Assembly: GCA_023428245.1 (NCBI GenBank)
Contig: JAEYYX010000050.1
Coordinates: forward strand, 1-18,832
Length of the DNA stretch: 18,832 nt
Source of the DNA: Pseudomonadota bacterium
GTDB taxonomy: Bacteria; Myxococcota_A; Polyangia; Polyangiales; Polyangiaceae
Direction: 5' to 3'
Within the stretch, counting starts at the first letter, position 1. Every line of letters starts with the position of its first letter. The notes beneath the pieces were generated by a model. It was not told the DNA's origin, did not search any database, and saw only the letters and a list, made by a program, of their open reading frames with translations. This document shows, one piece after another, positions 13,414 through 18,832 of this stretch. The position numbers and the translations under genes were made by a program.

Positions 13414-14699
13414 TGAGAGCGTTCATGGACCTTAACGGACGGATCGAAAAGCCAAGCCGCGTGCCTCGGAGCCTCGAAGAGCGGTCCTGCCCGAACCTGC
13501 CTTACTTGGCGGCCCGCGGTTGGTTTGGATTTGTGCTCTTGGTTGCTTCGTTCTTCTCAGTCGCGCTTCCGAGCCCCGACGCTCGAGCCGAGCACCTGAG
13601 CGATCTCGCCGAGGTCGTGGGCGCTCGGGAGAACCAGCTCGTGGGTTACGGTGTCGTTACCGGTCTCGACGGAACGGGCGATGACTTTCGCTCTCGGGTC
13701 GCGGAGCAAACGCTCCGCTCGCTCCTCCGTCGCCTCGGGGTCCAGGTGGACGAGAGCGCGCTTCGGTTTCGAAACGTCGCGGCGGTGATCGTGACGGCGA
13801 ATATTCCGCCTTTCGCCCGCACGGGCAGCAAGATCGATGTCACTGTCTCCTCGATTGGCAATGCGCGTTCGCTGATGGGCGGGGTTCTGATTCAGTCGCC
13901 GCTCCGCGGAGCGGATCGCGTGACCTATGCAGTGGCGCAAGGGCCGATCGCGGTCGGAGGTTATGGGGCTCGGGGCAGGAGCGGCAGCTCGGTCCAAGTC
14001 AACGTCACCAATACCGGACGTATTCCCGGCGGAGCGCTCGTCGAACGTGAGATCCCGACCAATTTGACGGGCGCGCGTCCCGAAGAGAAAAAGCAGAACG
14101 ACGGGAAGAGTCGCAAAGAGAAGTCCGAAGCTGAAGAAAAACCTGAGCCCGCATTGACCTATGCGCTCCGGATTCCCGATTTTGTGACAGCCCAGCGCAT
14201 CGCGACGGCGATCAATGATGCTCTCGGAGATTCGATGGCTGAGGCCGTTGACGGAGGAGCCGTGAAGGTGAAACTTCCCGACGAATTCAAAGAGAACCCG
14301 GTCCCGCTTTTGGCCCGGCTCGCGGAGATCGAAGTCACCCCGCACATGCCTGCGCGTGTGGTGGTCAGCGAGAGGACGGGGACGATCGTCGCGGGCGGCG
14401 ACGTTCGGCTCTCTCCGGTCGCCGTTGCCCAGGGAGGCCTGAGCATCTCGGTCTTCGAACAGTACAATGTGTCTCAGCCGAATCCGTTTGCAGACAGCGG
14501 TCAGACCGTGGTGCGTCCCCAGAGCGACGTCGCCGGGAGCGAGCGAGAGGTTCCCCTCCGGTACATCGAAGGCGGCGCGACGCTGAAGGATGTCGCCGCC
14601 GTGCTCGGCGCGATGGGGGTGACTCCTCGGGAACTCGCGAGCATCCTGCAAGCGCTCAAGACGGCAGGTGCCCTACGGGCGGAGGTGATTGTCCAATGA
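13413..14699 (+). CDS. flgI: Flagellar P-ring protein FlgI
   Basis: FlgI forms the periplasmic P-ring around the rod. In the 428-residue form a long polar N-region precedes a hydrophobic signal core (GFVLLVASFFSVAL, about 39-52) and a likely cleavage after DARA near 59. The mature protein starts with the hallmark LSDLAEVVGARENQLVGYGVVTGLDGTGD. ARVVVSERTGTIVAGGDVRLSPVAVAQGGLSI and ILQALKTAGALRAEV at the end are also typical. A charged, Lys/Glu-rich stretch at about 217-246 interrupts the usual pattern before the DFVTAQRIATAIN segment. The start overlaps the flgH stop; ATG 13425 is a possible alternative that shortens the odd n-region. The stop overlaps flgJ by ATGA. Confidence 0.96.
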   Translation: MRAFMDLNGRIEKPSRVPRSLEERSCPNLPYLAARGWFGFVLLVASFFSVALPSPDARAEHLSDLAEVVGARENQLVGYGVVTGLDGTGDDFRSRVAEQTLRSLLRRLGVQVDESALRFRNVAAVIVTANIPPFARTGSKIDVTVSSIGNARSLMGGVLIQSPLRGADRVTYAVAQGPIAVGGYGARGRSGSSVQVNVTNTGRIPGGALVEREIPTNLTGARPEEKKQNDGKSRKEKSEAEEKPEPALTYALRIPDFVTAQRIATAINDALGDSMAEAVDGGAVKVKLPDEFKENPVPLLARLAEIEVTPHMPARVVVSERTGTIVAGGDVRLSPVAVAQGGLSISVFEQYNVSQPNPFADSGQTVVRPQSDVAGSEREVPLRYIEGGATLKDVAAVLGAMGVTPRELASILQALKTAGALRAEVIVQ

Positions 14700-15052
14700 C
14701 TCCCTTGCATGGAGCCGGTGTGAGCTTCCTCGAACTTCGGGGGAAGGACCCGGCGGCCCTTGATGCCTCGAGAGCAAAGGGAGCCTCACTCGACAAGCTG
14801 TCGAATGAAAAGTTACGGAAGACGGCCCTCGAGTTCGAGGCGGTACTGGTGCGCCAAATGCTCGGGCCGCTTGAGAAGAGTCTGACGTCGGGCATCGGCG
14901 GGGGCGGAAGCAATACCCCAATGGTGGGTTCGATGGTGCTCGAGAGCCTGAGTCGGGCCATTGCGGACGGGGGGGGGCTCGGGCTCGCAGAGGTCATCGA
15001 GCAGGCGCTCGCCGCTGCGGCTTCGAAAGAGACCCCCTCCGCAGGAAAATAA
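14696..15052 (+). CDS. flgJ: Rod-binding protein FlgJ, N-terminal domain only
   Basis: This 118-residue protein corresponds to the rod-binding N-terminal domain of FlgJ, the rod cap/scaffold. The core ALEFEAVLVRQMLGPLEKSL (about 44-63) and the ending ADGGGLGLAEVIEQAL match that domain. The C-terminal peptidoglycan hydrolase of enterobacterial FlgJ is absent, as in many delta-proteobacterial and other lineages, so another enzyme must open the cell wall. The start overlaps the flgI stop (ATGA). The codons for GGG near residues 92-94 form a run of nine G at 14969-14977, the longest homopolymer in the window; a slip there would change the last quarter of the protein. Confidence 0.9.
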   Translation: MTPLHGAGVSFLELRGKDPAALDASRAKGASLDKLSNEKLRKTALEFEAVLVRQMLGPLEKSLTSGIGGGGSNTPMVGSMVLESLSRAIADGGGLGLAEVIEQALAAAASKETPSAGK

Positions 15053-15168
15053 AAAGGACGCGACAAAAGACTCAAGTTCGCGGCCGCGTCTGCCGTTCTG
15101 ACGACGTGAGGCGACCCGTCTCGCGCTCCTAGTTTTGGGGGCGCACGGTTCACCCGAAAGAGACCACC
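15053..15168. other. Gap between flgJ and flgM
   Basis: A 116-bp gap, the largest inside this operon. I see no clear terminator, no -24/-12 sequence and no convincing sigma-28 promoter. A 10-bp palindrome CGCGGCCGCG lies at 15079-15088. The gap is a plausible site for a separate flgM promoter but none can be named. Confidence 0.35.
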
Positions 15169-15453
15169 ATGAAGGGCATTACCGGACATCGTGTGCACGA
15201 CGCCTATGCGAGCATGGGAGCTCGACCGGCCGGCGTTCGGGCCAAGCCGGAGCAGACAGGACCGAGCGCCGAGCGCACAGCGCCCGAAGCAGCGTCGGTT
15301 GCCATTTCTGAGGGGGCTCGCAAGCTCTTCGAAAGCCGTGCGGTGGGCGACACCGCGCGCATCGAACATCTGAAGGACAAAGTGAATGCTGGGCCAAGCG
15401 CCTTCAACGCCGAGCTCATTGCGGAACGCATGCTTGCGGAGCTGGGAGGATGA
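15169..15453 (+). CDS. flgM: Anti-sigma-28 factor FlgM
   Basis: FlgM holds sigma-28 (FliA) inactive until the hook is complete and FlgM is secreted. The 94-residue product has a polar, probably disordered N-terminal half. The C-terminal sigma-binding pattern is typical: SVAISEGARKLFE, then IEHLKDKVNAGPSAFNAELIAERMLAEL (about 43-92). Length is normal for the family. The ATG at 15169 is preceded by GAAAGAGACC. It lies with flgN and flgK, whose operon placement lets FlgM rise as the hook is built. Its presence implies a fliA gene elsewhere. The stop overlaps flgN by ATGA. Confidence 0.92.
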   Translation: MKGITGHRVHDAYASMGARPAGVRAKPEQTGPSAERTAPEAASVAISEGARKLFESRAVGDTARIEHLKDKVNAGPSAFNAELIAERMLAELGG

Positions 15454-15788
15454 CCGACCGAAAGACCTCTCAGACGTCCGGCCCATGGGAGACTTGGCTC
15501 GCTGAACTCGGAGATCTCTTGACGAAGGAGCGCGCAGCGCTGGAGAGGATGGACGCTCTTGGTGTCGAGACGGCCAGTGCAGAAAAGCTCAGGCTCCTTG
15601 AGCAGCTCGAGTCGAAAGACCGCGCCGAGGCAACGCCGGAGGCGCTCAGAGAGCTCGCGCGTCTGCGCGAGGTTGCCCTCGAAAATCAGCTGCTCCTCGT
15701 GCACGCGCGAGACCTGCTCCGGGGCGCCGTCGAGTCGCTTGGCCCGAGCCGGGATGGAAGGGGAGCTCTCCTCGAGGCGGTCGGATAG
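15450..15788 (+). CDS. flgN: FlgN-like chaperone for hook-filament junction proteins
   Basis: This 112-residue, charged, mostly helical protein lies between flgM and flgK, the standard place for flgN. FlgN binds FlgK and FlgL in the cytoplasm and pilots them to the export gate. The sequence shows a helical pair (WETWLAELGDLLTKERAALERMDALGVE and ALRELARLREVALENQLLLVHARDLLRGAVESL) with the N-x-x-L-L pattern seen in FlgN proteins. There is no membrane segment. The family is weakly conserved, so position carries much of the call. The start overlaps flgM (ATGA) and the stop abuts the flgK ATG without a gap. Confidence 0.82.
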   Translation: MTDRKTSQTSGPWETWLAELGDLLTKERAALERMDALGVETASAEKLRLLEQLESKDRAEATPEALRELARLREVALENQLLLVHARDLLRGAVESLGPSRDGRGALLEAVG

Positions 15789-17189
15789 ATGGGCATCAAC
15801 TCGCTCCTCTATACGGCGCGCGATGCCATCGCAGCCCAGACCTACGGTCTGACCGTTACCGGTCAGAACATCAATAACGCCAATACCCCCGGCTATGTGC
15901 GCCGCGAGGCCATCCTCTCGAGCCGCATCATGGGCAACGAGACCTATGGGTCCGTTGTCGCCGATGGACTCAGACGTCCAGCGGACGCCTATCTTGAAGG
16001 GCGCCTCCACACCTCGTCGTCACTCGCTCAGGCTGCCAGCACTCGCGGGAATCAGCTCGCGGTCACCGAAGGGATTTTCAACGAGCTCGCCGGCACCGGG
16101 CTCGGGGACGCGCTGGACCGTATGGCGCGCTCCTTTCAGGAGCTCTCGGTCAACCCAAGCGACACCGTGAGTCGAGATGAAGTTCTGCGAGGACTCGAGG
16201 ACTTCCAAAACCGTGCGAACGAGACGGGTCAGGCTCTCGCAACGCAGCGGAACGAGATCTTCGGGGCCATGGGCGAGGTGGTCGGCGAGATCAACGACCA
16301 TGCCCGAGCCATCGCGAAGCTCAATGAGCAGATCAAGAACGCGACCCTCATGGGTCATGACGCGGCCGATCTGAAGGATAAGCGCAATCAGGCGCTCTCC
16401 GCGCTGTCCCCCCTCGTAGACATCCGCGTCGTGGACGCTGAGGATGGTCAAATCTTACTGCAAGCGGCCGGAGCGACCCTTGTCGAAGGCAACACCTCCC
16501 GCGAGCTCTCCCTCGATATGGACGCGAGTGGAAGTGCGATTGTGCGAGCAGGACGCCCCGGGAGCTCGACGACCACGAACATCACGGGTGGTCTCACCGG
16601 AGGCATGCTCGCCGGCATGAAGCAGGTGAGGGACGGTGACCTCCGAACCATGATCGACTCGTTCGATCGTTACGTTTACGACGTCGCGACGGCTTTGAAC
16701 GGTCAGCATGCTTCGGGCTATGGTCTTGACGGTTCCACGGGACTTGAGCTCTTCGATCTGTCCGCGGTGACCTCGCCCCCTGCGGGCGCCGCCCGCTCCA
16801 TCCAAGTGAGCGCGGCGATAGCCGCGAACCCCGCGGTCATCGCCGCTTCGGGCTCGAACGCGACGCTCCCCGGCGGAGCCGACAACGCAAGACGATTGGC
16901 TGAGCTCTTCACCAGCCCTGTGCTTTCGAGCGGGACCCAGAACCCTGGGGAGGCCTACGCGAGCCTTGTCGGAAAAATTGGAACCATGCGCGCCGATGCG
17001 CTCCGCGAGACGTCGCTTCGAGAAGCGATGACGAACCAGGCTTTCGAGCTCCGCGAGAGCAAGCTCGGCGTGTCCATGGACGAGGAGATGATCAACCTGA
17101 CCCGCTTCCAGCGCGCCTACCAGGCCGCGTCAAAGCTACTCTCGGTCGCAGACGAGCTCCTCGAAGAGCTCATGGGGATCGTTCGATGA
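15789..17189 (+). CDS. flgK: Hook-filament junction protein FlgK (HAP1)
   Basis: FlgK is the first junction protein between hook and filament. The 466-residue protein opens with SLLYTARDAIAAQTYGLTVTGQNINNANTPGYVRRE, the FlgK form of the axial N-terminus. It ends with MDEEMINLTRFQRAYQAASKLLSVADELLEELMGI, the matching C-terminal helix. A long helical region with LDRMARSFQELSVNPSDTVSRDEVL is typical of HAP1. Length is slightly short but normal. It begins immediately after the flgN stop, and its own stop overlaps flgL by ATGA. Confidence 0.97.
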   Translation: MGINSLLYTARDAIAAQTYGLTVTGQNINNANTPGYVRREAILSSRIMGNETYGSVVADGLRRPADAYLEGRLHTSSSLAQAASTRGNQLAVTEGIFNELAGTGLGDALDRMARSFQELSVNPSDTVSRDEVLRGLEDFQNRANETGQALATQRNEIFGAMGEVVGEINDHARAIAKLNEQIKNATLMGHDAADLKDKRNQALSALSPLVDIRVVDAEDGQILLQAAGATLVEGNTSRELSLDMDASGSAIVRAGRPGSSTTTNITGGLTGGMLAGMKQVRDGDLRTMIDSFDRYVYDVATALNGQHASGYGLDGSTGLELFDLSAVTSPPAGAARSIQVSAAIAANPAVIAASGSNATLPGGADNARRLAELFTSPVLSSGTQNPGEAYASLVGKIGTMRADALRETSLREAMTNQAFELRESKLGVSMDEEMINLTRFQRAYQAASKLLSVADELLEELMGIVR

Positions 17190-18073
17190 GGGTTACGGAT
17201 AACATGCGCCTCGGATCGGCGCTCAGTAGTCTCTCCAGTTTGCGCTCTCAGCATTTGCGGGCGACTCGGGAGGCGTCCACGGGGCTCCGCGTTCTCGCGC
17301 CTTCCGACGATCCCGCCGCGGCTGCCCGCCTCACGCGCATCCAACGCATGCAAAGTGATGGTGAAGCGATCTCGCGCTCTCTTGTTATGGGTCGCGTCGA
17401 TCTCGAGCTTGCGGAAGGGACGCTTGCGTCTTCCGCCGACCTGATGAAAAGGGCCAAAGAGCTCGCCATGACGGCAGCGAACGATTCTCTCCCAGCCGAT
17501 GCGCGGGCGAGTGTCGCGGATGAGGTCGCGAGCATCCGGGAGGCTTTGCGAGGTCTCGCTAACACAAAGAGCAGCCGTGGATCCATCTTCGCGGGATCCA
17601 AGACGGATGGTGAAGCATTTGACACAAGCTTTACCTACCAGGGCGACGACTACGAGCACACCATCCGAAGCGGCGGGAACTCACAGGTGACGATCAACGC
17701 GAGCGGCGCGCGAGCCTTCACGGCAGCGGGGGGACGAGACATCTTTACCGACCTCGAAGCCCTGGAGACGGCCCTCCGGGACAACGATGGGGCTAGTGTG
17801 CGCGCCTCCTTGGACGTCCTCGAGCGTGGACACGAACAGATCACGCGAGAGCGCGCGCGAACCGGTGTCCAGCTCAATCGAGTCGCCCAAGGAGAGGAAG
17901 TGCTTTCTGAGCTCAAGCTCCTTTACGAAAGCCAGAAGTCTGAGGTAGCGGGCGTCGATCCGGCAGAGAGCTACACCAAGCTCATCACCCTCGAACAAGC
18001 GGTGCAGCGCTCGATCTCGGTCACCGAGCGGCTCCTGAGCGTCAGCGGTCTGTACCTGTTCAGCGGTCAGTGA
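17186..18073 (+). CDS. flgL: Hook-filament junction protein FlgL (HAP3)
   Basis: FlgL is the second junction protein and the base for filament growth. The 295-residue product is flagellin-like at both ends. The N-terminus reads MRVTDNMRLGSALSSLSSLR followed by ASTGLRVLAPSDDPAAAARLTRIQ. The C-terminus is SYTKLITLEQAVQRSISVTERLLSVSGLYLF. GSIFAGSKTDGEAF near 132-145 is also typical of FlgL. It is distinguished from flagellin by this motif, by length and by following flgK. It is the last gene of the flgG-led operon; a 155-bp gap follows. Confidence 0.96.
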   Translation: MRVTDNMRLGSALSSLSSLRSQHLRATREASTGLRVLAPSDDPAAAARLTRIQRMQSDGEAISRSLVMGRVDLELAEGTLASSADLMKRAKELAMTAANDSLPADARASVADEVASIREALRGLANTKSSRGSIFAGSKTDGEAFDTSFTYQGDDYEHTIRSGGNSQVTINASGARAFTAAGGRDIFTDLEALETALRDNDGASVRASLDVLERGHEQITRERARTGVQLNRVAQGEEVLSELKLLYESQKSEVAGVDPAESYTKLITLEQAVQRSISVTERLLSVSGLYLFSGQ

Positions 18074-18194
18074 AGCTCAAAAATGGGTAAAGGGACGACC
18101 AGCTTTGGGGGAGGCGCGCCGAGCGGCCTGACCAAAACCTTGGCCGAGTGGCGGAATCGGCGCTATCCCCCTTGAACTGCCGGAGCTCCGCTCT

Positions 18195-18210
18195 TGGCAT
18201 GAAGTCTGCC
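18195..18210 (+). promoter_or_regulatory. Possible sigma-54-like sequence before csrA
   Basis: TGGCAT-GAAGT-CTGCC has the correct ten-base spacing between GG and GC. However, the predicted start (about 18221) would fall after the apparent csrA ribosome-binding site AGGAAGG (18212-18218), leaving an 8-base leader. It may be chance. Confidence 0.3.
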
Positions 18211-18228
18211 TAGGAAGGGTCGATCACC

Positions 18229-18528
18229 ATGCTCGTCGTCACGCGTCGGAAGGGTCAACGCATCGTCATTGGGAACGACATCGAAGTGATCGTCTCCGGA
18301 ATTTCAGGTTCTACGGTGCGCCTAGCTATCGTAGCGCCCCGGAATGTGCCCGTACTTCGCGGAGAAGTGTTTGAGGCGGTTCGGGACATGAATCAGGTGG
18401 CGCTCGGCACGGAGCTCGGCGAAGATTTCACGTTTGATTTGGGGAGCCTCGAAGTGAAGGTGGAGGAGGAAGCTCCCGTCAACTCTCTGTCACCCGAGAG
18501 CGTCAGCCCTCCGGCGGAGAAGCCATGA
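18229..18528 (+). CDS. csrA: CsrA-family RNA-binding translational regulator with acidic C-terminal extension
   Basis: CsrA dimers bind GGA-containing RNA near ribosome-binding sites and control translation, often of flagellar genes. Residues 1-55 align without gaps to E. coli CsrA: MLVVTRRKGQRIVIGNDIEV, GSTVRLAIVAPRNVPV, then the key Arg at 44. R6, R7 and R44 are kept; position 4 is Val, H43 is Leu and E45 is Gly. CsrA is usually 60-75 residues. This one is 99, with an acidic, Pro/Ser-rich tail (ELGEDFTFDLGSL, then VKVEEEAP). In species with FliW, that antagonist binds near the CsrA C-terminus, so the tail could be a partner-binding site; no fliW is in the window. AGGAAGG lies ten bases before the ATG. 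The stop overlaps the next gene by ATGA. Confidence 0.92.
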   Translation: MLVVTRRKGQRIVIGNDIEVIVSGISGSTVRLAIVAPRNVPVLRGEVFEAVRDMNQVALGTELGEDFTFDLGSLEVKVEEEAPVNSLSPESVSPPAEKP

Positions 18529-18832
18529 TTGAGTACTTGGGTGATGGTGTGTTTGGGCCTGAGCTCTCCGCCGCGACGAAGCGCGCGGTAGCCGAGGCCG
18601 TCATTCACGGGCGCACGGAAGAGACTGTGGACGGTTGGCCCTATCTCGCCCTTTCAGGACGTGCCAATGAGCCTCTTGATGCGCCTCTGGGCTACGAGAC
18701 ACTCGAACAGCTCGCAGATGAGCGAGATTCGGCCATCGTGGTGTTCGGCCTGGGTCTCGGGCACGCGGTCCGGGCCATCCGAGGCGCAGGAGCACGCATC
18801 GCGTTCGTGTTCGAGCCGGACCCAGGCATCGT
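18525..18832 (+). CDS. Maf/DUF115-like motility-associated protein (partial, N-terminus only)
   Basis: The ATG at 18525 overlaps the csrA stop and the frame stays open to the right edge, giving 102 residues. After a helical N-terminal part with DGWPYLAL comes a Rossmann-like beta-Gly motif, AIVVFGLGLGHAVRAI, followed by IAFVFEPDPGIV, where an acidic residue ends the second strand. This pattern is typical of the DUF115/MptE-like proteins, including the Maf (motility associated factor) group that is linked to flagellin glycosylation in several flagellated bacteria. The csrA neighbourhood fits a filament-modification role. The catalytic core is cut off, so a different Rossmann enzyme cannot be excluded. 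Confidence 0.62.
   Translation, partial: MIEYLGDGVFGPELSAATKRAVAEAVIHGRTEETVDGWPYLALSGRANEPLDAPLGYETLEQLADERDSAIVVFGLGLGHAVRAIRGAGARIAFVFEPDPGI

Noticed and set aside
13557..14651. A 364-codon open frame on the minus strand opposite flgI
   Set aside because: It mirrors the codon pattern of FlgI, which has strong family motifs; the antisense product is His/Arg-rich without domain signals.
15053..15168. A sigma-28 promoter for flgM
   Set aside because: No acceptable TAAA / GCCGATAA pair was found by eye in the gap, although such promoters are common before flgM.
18074..18194. Rho-independent terminator after flgL
   Set aside because: Short GC-rich dyads such as GGAGCTCC exist, but no stem-loop followed by a T-tract could be drawn.

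Overview
The window is a dense, high-GC flagellar hook/basal-body locus. I find no phage, insertion sequence, CRISPR array or complete RNA gene. GC-rich codon use, sigma-54-type promoters, a FlgJ without a muramidase domain, an NtrC-family activator inside the locus, and CsrA plus a Maf-like gene at the end suggest a Gram-negative bacterium of the former Deltaproteobacteria (Myxococcota or a relative). That placement is inference from gene content, not a phylogenetic result. P- and L-ring genes (flgI, flgH) confirm an outer membrane.

Layout. Positions 1-9444, minus strand, read from right to left: flgB, flgC, fliE, fliF, fliG, fliH, fliI, fliJ, a short fliK-like gene, flgD, flgE, and fliL cut by the window edge. 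These encode the proximal rod, MS-ring, rotor switch, export ATPase complex, hook-length control, hook cap, hook and a stator-associated protein. Positions 9445-9734 are a divergent control region with a sigma-54-like promoter and two dyad symmetries in front of flgB. Positions 9735-10763, plus strand, encode a sigma-54 activator without a receiver domain, followed by a hairpin terminator. Positions 10828-11177 are non-coding and hold a textbook -24/-12 promoter. It drives flgG, flgA, flgH, flgI, flgJ, then flgM, flgN, flgK, flgL: distal rod, P- and L-rings, rod-binding protein, anti-sigma-28 factor, and hook-filament junction proteins with their chaperone. Positions 18229-18832 hold csrA and the start of a Maf/DUF115-type gene, both linked to post-transcriptional control or modification of flagellin.

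How it works together. The activator lies between two divergent operons that both carry -24/-12 sequences, so it is the obvious candidate to switch on hook/basal-body genes through RpoN. FlgM implies a later sigma-28 (FliA) step whose genes lie outside the window. Many adjacent genes overlap by ATGA or TGATG, indicating translational coupling. flgF, fliA, fliW, flagellin, stator genes and the membrane export proteins (flhA/B, fliP/Q/R) are not seen here.

The gene set is conventional. The parts most worth a second look are the receiverless activator with its promoters, the operator-like dyads at flgB, a 22-bp tandem repeat that puts a stop codon in all three frames after fliJ, a very short FliK, a G9 tract in flgJ, and a CsrA with a long acidic tail.
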